Positions 53,336 through 63,236 of a stretch of DNA of 64,000 bases are shown one piece after another. A program made the position numbers and the translations under genes. The notes under the pieces are model-generated. The model did no database searches, was not told the DNA's origin, and saw only the letters and a list, made by a program, of their open reading frames with translations. The DNA is from Altibacter sp. (GTDB lineage Bacteria > Bacteroidota > Bacteroidia > Flavobacteriales > Flavobacteriaceae): assembly GCF_019913785.1 (NCBI RefSeq), contig NZ_JAIOHK010000031.1, positions 1 to 64,000 of the forward strand. The letters run 5' to 3'. Within the stretch, counting starts at the first letter, position 1, and every line of letters begins with the position of its first letter.

Positions 53336-55093
53336 ATGAAAGAGCTCCAACACCTTAACCGTTATTTCCTTAAATACCGCGGGCGGCTGCTTTTGGGACT
53401 CTTCATCACCATCATTGCAAGGATTTTCGCCCTACTCACTCCAAAATTCATAGGAGATTCTGTCGACGTTATCGAAAAATACATAAGTGGATCTATCACC
53501 GATCTCGCATTGGTTAAAGCCGAGCTACTAAACAACATACTTCTCATATTAGGTACCACATTACTGGCGGCGTTCTTTACCTTTTTAATGCGACAAACGT
53601 TTATTGTAGTTTCACGGTATATAGAATACGATCTTAAGAATGAGATCTTTCAACAATACGAAAGGCTGTCGTTGAGTTTTTATAAGCAAAATCGCACCGG
53701 TGACCTTATGAATCGAATTAGTGAAGATGTTTCTAAGGTTCGTATGTATGTTGGACCGGCCATAATGTACAGCACCACGACCATCACCCTCTTTGTAGTC
53801 GTAATCAGTTATATGTTCTATAAAGCTCCATTGCTCACTTTATACGCTATTGCACCCTTACCCATACTGTCCATTGCTGTGTATAGATTAAGTGTTGCTA
53901 TTCATAAGCGTAGCACGATTGTACAACAATACCTCTCTAAACTTACTACCTATACCCAAGAGAGTTTTAGTGGTATTTCGGTGATTAAAGCCTATGGTAT
54001 CGAACCACGCACCAACGATGGTTTTGTCAGCCTTTCGGAAGCGAGTAAGGAAAAAAACATCGATCTGGTAAAAGTACAGGCTCTTTTTTTTCCATTGATG
54101 GTGCTCTTAATTGGAGTAAGTAACGTACTGGTGATTTATATAGGAGGAAAGCAGTTTATCAGTGGACAAATCGACGACCTCGGAACAGTAGTCGAATTCT
54201 TGATTTATGTGAATATGCTTACGTGGCCTGTGGCCGTGGTCGGTTGGGTGACTTCTATGGTGCAGCAGGCGGAAGCTTCGCAAAAGCGCATCAATGAATT
54301 TTTAAAAGAAAAACCCGCGATCACGAATACAGTTGCAGAAGCCACTCCAATTTCGGGTAAAATCGAGTTTAAAAACCTTTCTTACACCTATCCAGACACT
54401 AATATTACAGCCTTAAAGAATGTTTCTTTCAGCGTGAACCCGGGAGAGACGTTGGCTATTATTGGTAATACAGGATCCGGTAAATCGACTATACTCGAAT
54501 TGATTGGCAGATTGTACGATGTAGAAGAGGGGCAATTATGTATTGATCAAAAGCCTATTACGCAAGTCAACCTCAACTCACTCCGCAGTAGTATTGGATA
54601 CGTTCCTCAAGATGCATTCTTGTTTAGCGATTCCATACGTAATAATATAAAATTCGGGAAGGCGGACGCTTCGGAAGAAGAAGTAATCGAAGCCGCCACC
54701 AACGCAGCGGTACACCAAAACATTCTGGGTTTCAACAAAGGGTACGATACTATTTTAGGAGAACGCGGAATTACGCTAAGTGGCGGGCAGAAACAACGGG
54801 TCTCCATTGCACGGGCCATCATCAAGGATCCTAAAATATTGTTGTTTGACGACTGCCTTTCGGCCGTTGATACCGAAACCGAAGAAGAAATCCTACAAAG
54901 CCTAAACAAAATCTCCAAAAATAAAACTACTATTATCGTGAGTCACAGGGTCTCATCTGCTAAGAATGCCAGTAAAATCATTGTATTGGACGAAGGGAGC
55001 ATCATTCAACAAGGGACTCATAATGAGCTGGTAAACACAGAAGGTTACTACAAAGAGCTATATGCAAAACAGCTCTTGGAAAAAGAAATGTAA
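53336..55093 (+). CDS. MsbA-like ABC exporter (fused membrane and ATPase domains)
   Basis: A 585-residue half-transporter that would act as a homodimer. Six membrane helices occupy about 15-310. The ATPase domain (about 335-580) has Walker A GNTGSGKST, Q-loop VPQDAFLF, signature LSGGQKQRVSIARA, Walker B ILLFDDCLSAVDTE and the switch His in IIVSHRVSS. It belongs to the lipid/multidrug exporter class; substrate not determinable. The aspartate-for-glutamate at the Walker B catalytic position (LLFDDC) is noted. Confidence 0.92.
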   Translation: MKELQHLNRYFLKYRGRLLLGLFITIIARIFALLTPKFIGDSVDVIEKYISGSITDLALVKAELLNNILLILGTTLLAAFFTFLMRQTFIVVSRYIEYDLKNEIFQQYERLSLSFYKQNRTGDLMNRISEDVSKVRMYVGPAIMYSTTTITLFVVVISYMFYKAPLLTLYAIAPLPILSIAVYRLSVAIHKRSTIVQQYLSKLTTYTQESFSGISVIKAYGIEPRTNDGFVSLSEASKEKNIDLVKVQALFFPLMVLLIGVSNVLVIYIGGKQFISGQIDDLGTVVEFLIYVNMLTWPVAVVGWVTSMVQQAEASQKRINEFLKEKPAITNTVAEATPISGKIEFKNLSYTYPDTNITALKNVSFSVNPGETLAIIGNTGSGKSTILELIGRLYDVEEGQLCIDQKPITQVNLNSLRSSIGYVPQDAFLFSDSIRNNIKFGKADASEEEVIEAATNAAVHQNILGFNKGYDTILGERGITLSGGQKQRVSIARAIIKDPKILLFDDCLSAVDTETEEEILQSLNKISKNKTTIIVSHRVSSAKNASKIIVLDEGSIIQQGTHNELVNTEGYYKELYAKQLLEKEM

Positions 55094-55158
55094 GGTTTAC
55101 TTTGGCATATTTATATTTTTTTTAGATTTTTGGCTGAACCTAAACAAAATTGAAAACT

Positions 55159-55557
55159 ATGAGTGATCAGTACATGATGGAGAAAGAAGAAATATTCTCA
55201 AAGGTAATGCGTGCCGGAAGACGCACCTATTTTTTCGATGTGAGATCCACAAAAGCAGGAGATTATTACTTGACAATTACGGAAAGTAAAAAATTCACCA
55301 ACGACGACGGTTCTTACCATTACAAAAAACATAAGATCTATTTGTACAAGGAAGATTTTTCTGAATTTCAGGAGAACATAAATGAAATGATTCAATACAT
55401 AATCGATGAAAAGGGTCAAGAAGTGATTAGTGAACGCCACCAAAGCGATTTCAAAAAGGAAGAGCAACCGGAGACAAACACAAGTCCAAAAGTAGACGAA
55501 GAGACAGGCGAACCTTCTGCCTCCAACTTCACCGATGTTGAATTCGACGACATATAG
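55159..55557 (+). CDS. PUR-domain (DUF3276) nucleic-acid-binding protein
   Basis: A 132-residue protein from ATG 55159 with one PUR-alpha-like repeat (about 7-90: EIFSKVMRAGRRTYFFDVRSTKAGDYYLTITESKK, YHYKKHKIYLYKEDFSEF) and an acidic disordered tail ending DVEFDDI. Homologues bind single-stranded DNA or RNA and form dimers. Very common in Bacteroidota; exact role is unclear. Followed by a terminator. Confidence 0.9.
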   Translation: MSDQYMMEKEEIFSKVMRAGRRTYFFDVRSTKAGDYYLTITESKKFTNDDGSYHYKKHKIYLYKEDFSEFQENINEMIQYIIDEKGQEVISERHQSDFKKEEQPETNTSPKVDEETGEPSASNFTDVEFDDI

Positions 55558-55586
55558 GTAGCCGAAATCAAATTCTAAAATTATAT

Positions 55587-55619
55587 AAACCGCTTCAATG
55601 TTTCGAAGCGGTTTTTTTT
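55587..55619 (+). terminator. terminator after the PUR gene
   Basis: AAACCGCTTC / GAAGCGGTTT with an 8-base loop followed by an eight-T run. Confidence 0.85.
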
Positions 55620-55647
55620 ATCTTTAGACTTCAGTTAAAAAATATTT

Positions 55648-58167
55648 ATGAAAAAATTATTCGTTCTTTCCTTAGTTTTCATTTCAGCAATAAGCCTTGC
55701 ACAAGAGTATCAAGTAGATCTGAGCTATTATTTGCCCAACGATGTTTCTTATAACAAAAACATTCCAACACCTAAGAACGTCGTAGGACATGAAGTGGGC
55801 GATTGGCATATAACGCATGACAAGCTTGTTCAATATATGTACGCCCTGGCCAATGCGAGCGATCGTATAACCATTGAAAACCGAGGTGCCACCTTTGAAG
55901 GACGCCCATTGCTACTCCTCACCATTACGTCGCCATCCAATCATGCCAACATTGAAACGATAAAAAAGAACCATGTTGCTTTGACCGAAAGCAATGCAGC
56001 TTCACTGAATACAGCCGCCATGCCCATTGTAGTATACCAAGGGTTTTCAATTCACGGAAACGAACCCAGTGGGTCCAATGCTGCCTTGGCCGTAGCCTAT
56101 TACCTTGCCGCGGCACAAGGTGCAAAAATTGACGAACTGCTGAACAATACCGTAATTTTATTCGATCCCGCTTTCAACCCCGATGGCTTACAGCGTTTCG
56201 CATATTGGGCAAATATCCATAAAGCGAAAAACATCAACCCCGATCCAAACGATCGAGAATATAGCGAAGTCTGGCCGGGTGGGCGTACGAATCATTATTG
56301 GTTCGATATGAATAGGGACTGGCTGCCGGTACAGCTGCCCGAAAGCAGAGGACGCATTACTACTTTTCATGACTGGTATCCCAACATATTGACAGACCAT
56401 CATGAAATGGGCACCAATTCCACCTTTTTCTTTCAGCCTGGAATTCCGTCGAGAACACATCCACTCACCCCTAAAAAAAATCAGACTCTTACGGCTGCTA
56501 TTGGAAAGTACCATGCAAAGGCGTTGGATAAAATAGGTAGTTTCTATTATTCGGAAGAAGATTACGACGATTTCTACTACGGAAAGGGATCTACCTTCCC
56601 GGATATTAATGGAAGTATCGGAATTTTATTTGAACAGGCTTCATCTCGTGGTCATGCGCAGGAAAGTGACAACGGTATACTCACCTTCCCATTCACCATA
56701 CGAAACCAATTTACAACGGCACTCTCCACCTTGGAGGCGGCTGTGGGATTGCGTCAAGAAATATTGGAGTACCAACGCAGTTTCTTTGCAGATTCACGTA
56801 AGGAGGCTTCGGCTGGGGGCGCCATCATTTTTGGAGATGAAAAAGATGCTTCGAAAGTGTATCACTTGGCTGAAATTCTTCAGCGGCACAAGATCAAATT
56901 TCACGAATTGAACTCAGATTTCACTGTCCAAGGGAAAACCTACAAGAAAGGGAACAGTTATGTAATTCCGAAGAATCAAAAACAACACCGATTGATAAAT
57001 GCTATGTTTGAAAAACGGACGCAATTTCAGGATAGTTTGTTTTATGATATAAGTGCCTGGACTTTTCCGCTGGCATTCAATCTGGATTACACAGAAGAGG
57101 CCGGGATGAGTATGGCCGGGATGGAGGTCGCCAATTTAAAAATGAAGCCTGTACAAGCAACGGGAACAAGTAACTATGGCTATTTAATGGAATGGCATGA
57201 TTACTACGCTCCCAAGGCATTATACAAGATCCTTAAAAAAGGACTTCGGGCCAATGTAGCCATGAAGCAACTAGAAATGAACGGAAAGGAATATGACTAC
57301 GGAACCATTTTAATCCCTGTTCAAAACCAAAGTCTCTCTGCATCTGAATTAGCTGCGTTTATAAATAAAGTTGTTTCAGAAACCAATGTGACCATCACGG
57401 GCGTAAGTTCGGGATTAGCAACAGGAATTGATCTGGGTAGTGGTGAGTTTCGTGCTTTGGCACTTCCTAAAGTGGCCATTGTTATAGGCGATGGGATTTC
57501 CTCCTATGATGCAGGAGAGATATGGCATTTGTTCGACCAACGTTTCGATATGCTACTCACAAAGATTGATTCCCGAGATTTTGGACGTACCGACCTGAGT
57601 CGCTATACAGATATTATCCTCACTAATGGTTGGGGCAGCGCACTGGACAAGGGAGATGCCGAAAAGTTAAAAACCTGGATACAAAGCGGCGGCACCTTAA
57701 TCGGCTATAAAAATGCCGGTAAATGGTTTAACGATCACGATCTCCTGAAAATGGAATTTACTTCCAAAAAAGATACGGTACGCAACGTTAATTTTGAAGC
57801 AATTGGCAACCATCGGGGAGCTCAAGTTATTGGAGGTGCCATTTTTGAAACAAGGTTGGATCGCTCCCATCCCATAGCGTTTGGTTATAAGAATACTACA
57901 CTTCCTGTGTTCAGGAATTCCACTCTCTTCTTAAAAGAAGATCCCAATAGTTATAATAATCCAATTCAGTATACCGAAAACCCATTGTTAAGCGGTTATA
58001 TTTCAAAACCCAATCTAGAAAAGTTGAAGAATACTTCTGCGTTTAAAATAGGAAGATCAGGACGTGGTCGGGTTGTGTATTTTACCGATAACCATAATTT
58101 TAGGGCATTCTGGTACGGTACTAACAAATTACTTTTCAACGCAATTTTCTTTGGCGACGAAATGTAG
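55648..58167 (+). CDS. exported M14-family zinc carboxypeptidase
   Basis: An 839-residue exported peptidase (signal MKKLFVLSLVFISAISLA). The M14 catalytic domain (about 50-370) has FSIHGNEPSGSNA (zinc His and Glu), FNPDGLQRF, DHHEMGTNSTFFF and a likely catalytic Glu in GILFEQASSRGHAQES. The remaining 450 residues include a class I amidotransferase-like beta-alpha region (TDIILTNGWGSALDKGDAEKL). Probably degrades peptides in the periplasm or outside. 18 bases upstream of a second metallopeptidase-like gene. Confidence 0.88.
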   Translation: MKKLFVLSLVFISAISLAQEYQVDLSYYLPNDVSYNKNIPTPKNVVGHEVGDWHITHDKLVQYMYALANASDRITIENRGATFEGRPLLLLTITSPSNHANIETIKKNHVALTESNAASLNTAAMPIVVYQGFSIHGNEPSGSNAALAVAYYLAAAQGAKIDELLNNTVILFDPAFNPDGLQRFAYWANIHKAKNINPDPNDREYSEVWPGGRTNHYWFDMNRDWLPVQLPESRGRITTFHDWYPNILTDHHEMGTNSTFFFQPGIPSRTHPLTPKKNQTLTAAIGKYHAKALDKIGSFYYSEEDYDDFYYGKGSTFPDINGSIGILFEQASSRGHAQESDNGILTFPFTIRNQFTTALSTLEAAVGLRQEILEYQRSFFADSRKEASAGGAIIFGDEKDASKVYHLAEILQRHKIKFHELNSDFTVQGKTYKKGNSYVIPKNQKQHRLINAMFEKRTQFQDSLFYDISAWTFPLAFNLDYTEEAGMSMAGMEVANLKMKPVQATGTSNYGYLMEWHDYYAPKALYKILKKGLRANVAMKQLEMNGKEYDYGTILIPVQNQSLSASELAAFINKVVSETNVTITGVSSGLATGIDLGSGEFRALALPKVAIVIGDGISSYDAGEIWHLFDQRFDMLLTKIDSRDFGRTDLSRYTDIILTNGWGSALDKGDAEKLKTWIQSGGTLIGYKNAGKWFNDHDLLKMEFTSKKDTVRNVNFEAIGNHRGAQVIGGAIFETRLDRSHPIAFGYKNTTLPVFRNSTLFLKEDPNSYNNPIQYTENPLLSGYISKPNLEKLKNTSAFKIGRSGRGRVVYFTDNHNFRAFWYGTNKLLFNAIFFGDEM

Positions 58168-58185
58168 CTTTAAAATATTAGATAG

Positions 58186-59964
58186 ATGAAAAAAATTGCA
58201 ATGCTCCTTTTAACAATACTTATATGGTCTTGTAATGAAAAGGTTAAGGAAAAATATACCACCTCTATGGTGTCTGTAGAATTTAATACTATGCTAGATA
58301 ACTATTATGAAGAAGGGTTACAACTAAAACCTATAGAAGCAACCTTTGCCGGTGACAATAGATTTAATGACCAATTTCCAAATGTATTGGCCGATGCACA
58401 TATTGAAAAATTAAAGGCCTTTTACCAGAAGTACAAGGATGCTGTAGCCAAATTTGACGATACCGATCTTTCTGAAACAGAAAAAATGTCCAGGGCAATT
58501 CTCGCTTGGGAATGTACTATCCATCTGGAAGGCTTAGCATTTGAAAGTGATCTAACACCTATAGACCAAATGTGGTCGATCAATTTGATCATGGGTCAGC
58601 TAGCCAGCGGTGCCAGTGCACAACCTTTTAAAACAGTTACAGATTACAACAACTGGTTAAAACGACTCGATGGGTATTTAGTATGGTTAGCTTCGGCCAA
58701 ATTGAAAATGACAGAGGGTATTCAGCAAAACTATGTGCTTCCCAAATCCTTAATCGTAAAAATTCTTCCTCAATTAGAGGCGATGACCGTCGAGAATCTG
58801 GAAGAGAATCTATTTTATTCGCCCATTATGAATTTTCCTGAAAGCTTTTCCGAAGCAGATAAAAAAGCATTGACCGAGGCCTATACTAAAATGATTATTG
58901 AAAAGATCATACCCGCATACCAAGACGTTCATCAATTTATGGCTACAACCTATCTGGAAGCAGGCAGAACTTCCAGTGGCATTGATAGTGTTCCGAATGG
59001 AGCCGAATATTACCGGCATCAGATTAAAAAATATACCACTACCAATATGACAGCCGATGAGATCCATCAATTAGGTTTGGCAGAGGTGGCTAGAATTTCT
59101 TCGGAAATGGAAAAGGTAAAGTCCGATGTAGGTTTTACCGGTGACCTAAGGTCATTCTTCGATTATGTACGAAACAAAAAAGAACTGATGCCTTTTACCG
59201 AACCCGAACAGGTCATTGCCAACTTCAATGCAATTCATGAATTAATGAAACCGCAGATTGAAAAGCTCTTCGACCTAAAACCGAAAACTCCTTTTGAAGT
59301 ACGTCGTACTGAAGCATTCCGAGAAAAATCATCCAGCGCCGAATACAACCAAGGTTCCTTGGATGGGACGAGGCCGGGTATCTTTTATGTACCCATCCCC
59401 GATGCGAGTGCTTATAATACCTACGGAGATGAATCCCTCTTTTTACACGAAGCCATTCCCGGGCATCATTATCAAATTTCATTGACTCAGGAGAGTGAAG
59501 TATTGCCGCAATTCAGAAAAACCTTATGGTATAGTGGCTATGGCGAAGGATGGGCCTTGTACAGTGAATCCTTGGGTAAAGAATTGGGTTTATACACAGA
59601 TCCCTATCAATATTTTGGAATGTTAGGAGCCGAAATGCATCGAGCCATTCGATTAGTTGTGGATACCGGATTGCATTCCAAAGGCTGGACACGTGAACAG
59701 GCCATACAATACTCCTTGGACAACGAAGCCGAATCTGAAGCAAGTATTATATCGGAGATAGAGCGTTATATGGCCAACCCCGGACAGGCACTGTCGTACA
59801 AAATTGGACAGTTGAAAATAAGAGAACTTCGTTCGAAGGCTGAAACCGAACTAGGTGCCAACTTCGATATTCGTCAATTTCACAATCAGGTGTTGGAAAC
59901 AGGCTGTGTTCCCTTAGCCCTGTTGGAGGAAAAGATTAATGCTTGGATTTCAGCAAATAAATAA
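58186..59964 (+). CDS. DUF885 lipoprotein, predicted zinc carboxypeptidase
   Basis: A 592-residue lipoprotein (LTILIWSC). The DUF885 fold is helical with a metallopeptidase-type motif FLHEAIPGHHYQI (HExxxHH variant, about 425-437) and downstream YGEGWALYSESLGKELG with the third ligand Glu. Family members are predicted carboxypeptidase-like zinc enzymes. It is probably co-transcribed with the M14 gene, forming an exported peptide-degrading pair. Confidence 0.88.
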   Translation: MKKIAMLLLTILIWSCNEKVKEKYTTSMVSVEFNTMLDNYYEEGLQLKPIEATFAGDNRFNDQFPNVLADAHIEKLKAFYQKYKDAVAKFDDTDLSETEKMSRAILAWECTIHLEGLAFESDLTPIDQMWSINLIMGQLASGASAQPFKTVTDYNNWLKRLDGYLVWLASAKLKMTEGIQQNYVLPKSLIVKILPQLEAMTVENLEENLFYSPIMNFPESFSEADKKALTEAYTKMIIEKIIPAYQDVHQFMATTYLEAGRTSSGIDSVPNGAEYYRHQIKKYTTTNMTADEIHQLGLAEVARISSEMEKVKSDVGFTGDLRSFFDYVRNKKELMPFTEPEQVIANFNAIHELMKPQIEKLFDLKPKTPFEVRRTEAFREKSSSAEYNQGSLDGTRPGIFYVPIPDASAYNTYGDESLFLHEAIPGHHYQISLTQESEVLPQFRKTLWYSGYGEGWALYSESLGKELGLYTDPYQYFGMLGAEMHRAIRLVVDTGLHSKGWTREQAIQYSLDNEAESEASIISEIERYMANPGQALSYKIGQLKIRELRSKAETELGANFDIRQFHNQVLETGCVPLALLEEKINAWISANK

Positions 59965-60104
59965 ATTTCTGTAAAAAATAACTTTATTCAAAATATGCTA
60001 TTTGTCATATTTTGAAATCTCATTTTGCCCTACATTACCTCAAATTACAATGCGTGGTGTAGCCAGATGCTTGTGTACGCACCGTATTGTTCAATCTTTA
60101 TTTT

Positions 60105-61985
60105 ATGGGAGAACAAAAAGTAAGTAAGGGTATTAAAAAAAAGGACCGTGCTAGGTTTATTGGCCATTTGTTAAACGATATCAAAGCCTTGGAGCAAATG
60201 TTGGATGAAGGTATCATTGAAGATGATATTGTTCGTATTGGTTCAGAACAGGAATTCTGTTTGGTAACAGAAACATGGCGCCCATCCGATAAAAATGAGG
60301 AAATATTAGCTGCCATTGATGATCCTCATTTTACAACCGAATTGGCCCGTTACAATCTAGAAATCAATCTAGACCCTATCGAACTTAAGGACGATTGCTT
60401 TACAGAAGTAGCAACACAGCTCGATTCCTTATTGCAAAAAGCAAAAGAAGTCGCATCAAAATTTAACACAAAAGTAGTATTAACAGGGATATTACCTACG
60501 ATAAGCAATGCCGAGTTGGAGTATCATTATATGACACCTCAGCCAAGGTATTGGGCCCTGAACAATATGCTGAAGGAAGTACGTGGCGACGATTTCCAGT
60601 TACATATAAAGGGGGTGGATGAACTATCTTTAAAACACGATTCGGTGTTGTTTGAGGCTTGTAATACGAGCTTTCAAATGCACTTGCAAATTCCTCCTCA
60701 AGATTTTATTTCGAGTTATAACTGGGCGCAGGCTATATCAGGCCCCATTTTGGGAATCAGCACAAACTCCCCGCTACTGTTAGGCAGAGAATTATGGAAT
60801 GAAACCCGTATTGCCTTGTTTCAACAGAGTATTGACACACGATATTCATCTTACGCTTTAAAAGACCAACAGGCGCGGGTATCCTTTGGTACAGCGTGGG
60901 AATCTGGCTCGATCGCAGAAATATTTAAAAATGATATTGCCCAACACAAGGTAATCCTCTCCAAGGATATTGACCGAAGTTCGGTGGAACAACTGTCAAA
61001 AGGAATTATTCCGAAACTTCCCGCTCTCAATCTACACAACGGTACTATTTACAAATGGAATCGACCCTGCTACGGCGTGGGTGGCGGAAAGCCTCATGTG
61101 CGTATCGAAAACCGCTATATTGCTTCCGGCCCTTCCACCCTCGATGAAATGGCCACCTTTGCATTTTGGGTCGGACTTATGATTGGACGTCCAAAGAAAT
61201 TTGACAATATGGAACTGGTCATGGATTTCCGAGATGCGAAGGCCAATTTTATAAAAGCAGCAAGAACCGGAAAATACTCTGTCCTAAACTGGATGGGAAA
61301 GCATTATTCGGTGAAAGATCTTGTTTTAAAAGAACTGCTTCCCATTGCAAGAAAAGGCCTTATTAAAGCTAGAGTAAATCCCGAAGATATCGCGAAGTAT
61401 TTAGAGATTATAGAAACACGCGCACATGGAATTACAGGCTCGGAATGGCTCATTTCTAATTATCGTACACTGAGACGCTCAATGAAAAAAGATGATGCGC
61501 TTCGGATACTAACTAAAAATAGCTACGAGAATCAAGAGAGAGGGCATGTGGTAAACGATTGGCCAAACATTTTGGAGCACAATCCACAACTCGATTCGGC
61601 ACATTTGGTAGGCCATATAATGTCCACTCAATTATTCACAGTACACGAAAACGATCTCGCGAACTTGGCTACCCATATTATGGAATGGAAAGGAATCCAT
61701 CATGTCCCGGTAGAGAATCAATCGGGAAAACTTTGTGGGTTACTCACTTGGACCCATATGCTTAAATACAAAAAGAAGGAAGATGGTCCGTTACTCGAAA
61801 CAGTGGCTGATATCATGGTGAAAAATATAACAACTATTTCTTCCGGAGATCGAATATCAGATGCAATCCATCTCATGAAAAAAAACGGTTTCGGTTGTCT
61901 ACCTGTTGTAAAAGGTAAAGAACTAATAGGTATAATAACAATAAAAGATGTAATCGCATTTGCCAATGGTAACGCTTCAAAATAG
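60105..61985 (+). CDS. GCS2-type amino-acid ligase fused to two CBS domains
   Basis: A 626-residue fusion from MGEQKVSKGIKK (ATG 60105; the track's TTG is earlier). Residues about 40-400 fit the glutamate-cysteine ligase type 2 fold (IGSEQEFCLV, RYNLEINLDPIEL, NTSFQMHLQIPP, PHVRIENRYIASGPS with the conserved Arg). The last 125 residues hold two CBS repeats (HIMSTQLFTVHENDLANLATHIMEWKGIHHVPV and DIMVKNITTISSGDRISDAIHLM), which usually sense adenosine nucleotides. The linker between (400-500) is unknown. The product is not known; classical glutathione synthesis is unlikely without a gshB partner. Confidence 0.85.
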   Translation: MGEQKVSKGIKKKDRARFIGHLLNDIKALEQMLDEGIIEDDIVRIGSEQEFCLVTETWRPSDKNEEILAAIDDPHFTTELARYNLEINLDPIELKDDCFTEVATQLDSLLQKAKEVASKFNTKVVLTGILPTISNAELEYHYMTPQPRYWALNNMLKEVRGDDFQLHIKGVDELSLKHDSVLFEACNTSFQMHLQIPPQDFISSYNWAQAISGPILGISTNSPLLLGRELWNETRIALFQQSIDTRYSSYALKDQQARVSFGTAWESGSIAEIFKNDIAQHKVILSKDIDRSSVEQLSKGIIPKLPALNLHNGTIYKWNRPCYGVGGGKPHVRIENRYIASGPSTLDEMATFAFWVGLMIGRPKKFDNMELVMDFRDAKANFIKAARTGKYSVLNWMGKHYSVKDLVLKELLPIARKGLIKARVNPEDIAKYLEIIETRAHGITGSEWLISNYRTLRRSMKKDDALRILTKNSYENQERGHVVNDWPNILEHNPQLDSAHLVGHIMSTQLFTVHENDLANLATHIMEWKGIHHVPVENQSGKLCGLLTWTHMLKYKKKEDGPLLETVADIMVKNITTISSGDRISDAIHLMKKNGFGCLPVVKGKELIGIITIKDVIAFANGNASK

Positions 61986-63177
61986 CACGTTAGAAAAGTC
62001 TATAAAAGTTGAACGAGTTATTGGTGCCCTAAAAGGAACAACACCGGGACCAACCACTATTTTTGTCGGAGGCATTCACGGAAATGAGCCGGCCGGAGTT
62101 TTTGCGCTTCACAATGTGCTAGAAAATCTCAAAAAAAAGGATATTCCCGTCAAAGGAAATATTTATGCAATCGCAGGTAATTTATGGGCATTAGAACATG
62201 GGCGACGTTTTCAGAAAGAAGATCTAAATAGATTATGGTCACGGGACAAGGTGCAAAATTTACGAAATGGAGCCATTCAGCATCCCAAAAACCAGGATGT
62301 AAAGGAACAGATCGATATTTACATAACTTGTAAGGAAATATTGGACAACAACAACGGGCCATTTTATTTTTTCGATCTGCATACCACTTCTAGTGAGACC
62401 ATGCCTTTTATCACGGTAAACGACAACCTACTGAATAGAAAGTTTACGAGCCAGTATCCCATTCCAATAGTGTTAGGGATCGAAGAATATCTAGAAGGAC
62501 CACTACTTAGCTATGTGAATGAATTAGGTTATGTGGCATTTGGTTTCGAAGGGGGACAACACGACGACATATCCTCCATCGAAAATCACATGGCATTTGT
62601 TTATTTAAGCCTTGTATTTGCGGGTTGTATTATAAAAGAAGACATCGATTTTGATCATCAGTTTGGTATACTCGCAAAGTACGCTATCTCTACCAATAGT
62701 TTTTTTGAAATATTTGATCATTTTAAACTAAAAAGTAACGATACTTTCAGCATGCATCCCGGGTTTATTAATTTTCAAACCATCCGAAAAGGTCAAGAAT
62801 TAGCCGTATACAACAACACCGAGATTTCAGCACCCCACAACGGAAGAATTTTTATGCCTTTATACCAGCATCAAGGGAGCGATGGTTTTTTTATTATTAG
62901 GAGTATTCCGCTCTTCTTCCTAAAACTTTCTGCCCTCCTTCGAAGAATCCACCTCGATCAGTTCCTCACCTATTTTCCCGGAGTGAACTGGCAAACCAAA
63001 AAAAAACAGGCCCTTGTAGTAAATAGAAAACTTGCATTCTTTTTTACCAAAGATTTTTTTCACTTATTGGGGTACAGAAGCAAAGAAATCGATAAAAACC
63101 ATCTCATCATGAAGAACCGTGAAACGGTCACAAGAAAAAAGGACTATAAGGATACCTTATGGTGGAAGAAAAAATGA
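61966..63177 (+). CDS. succinylglutamate desuccinylase/aspartoacylase-family protein
   Basis: A 403-residue M14-like deacylase. It starts at ATG 61966, overlapping the GCS2-CBS gene by 20 bases (the track's TTG is 6 bases earlier). Zinc-site motifs are GGIHGNEPAGVFALHN and the FDLHTTSSET segment. The protein is longer than typical AstE/AspA (about 330) with an extra C-terminal basic tail (TRKKDYKDTLWWKKK). The overlap implies it acts on the product or substrate of the ligase. Confidence 0.82.
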   Translation: MVTLQNSTLEKSIKVERVIGALKGTTPGPTTIFVGGIHGNEPAGVFALHNVLENLKKKDIPVKGNIYAIAGNLWALEHGRRFQKEDLNRLWSRDKVQNLRNGAIQHPKNQDVKEQIDIYITCKEILDNNNGPFYFFDLHTTSSETMPFITVNDNLLNRKFTSQYPIPIVLGIEEYLEGPLLSYVNELGYVAFGFEGGQHDDISSIENHMAFVYLSLVFAGCIIKEDIDFDHQFGILAKYAISTNSFFEIFDHFKLKSNDTFSMHPGFINFQTIRKGQELAVYNNTEISAPHNGRIFMPLYQHQGSDGFFIIRSIPLFFLKLSALLRRIHLDQFLTYFPGVNWQTKKKQALVVNRKLAFFFTKDFFHLLGYRSKEIDKNHLIMKNRETVTRKKDYKDTLWWKKK

Positions 63178-63207
63178 AAACCACCCCAAGGCCTAACTTC
63201 AAAAGGC

Positions 63208-63215
63208 TATCTTTG
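63208..63215 (+). promoter_or_regulatory. -7 box before the SulP gene
   Basis: TATCTTTG lies 21 bases before the ATG at 63237; no TTG is seen at -33. It suggests the SulP gene can be transcribed apart from the upstream ligase pair. Confidence 0.5.
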
Positions 63216-63236
63216 CCGCTTTTTTAAGCGGAAACC

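Noticed and set aside
59989-60014. CAAAATATG / CATATTTTG hairpin as a terminator after the DUF885 gene
   Set aside because: The 9-bp stem is all A/T except its end pairs and no T-run follows; at most a weak structure.
60105-61985. Glutathione synthesis gene (gshA)
   Set aside because: The fold is the GCS2 type, but the CBS fusion, the overlapping deacylase gene and the absence of gshB make a standard gshA label unsafe.
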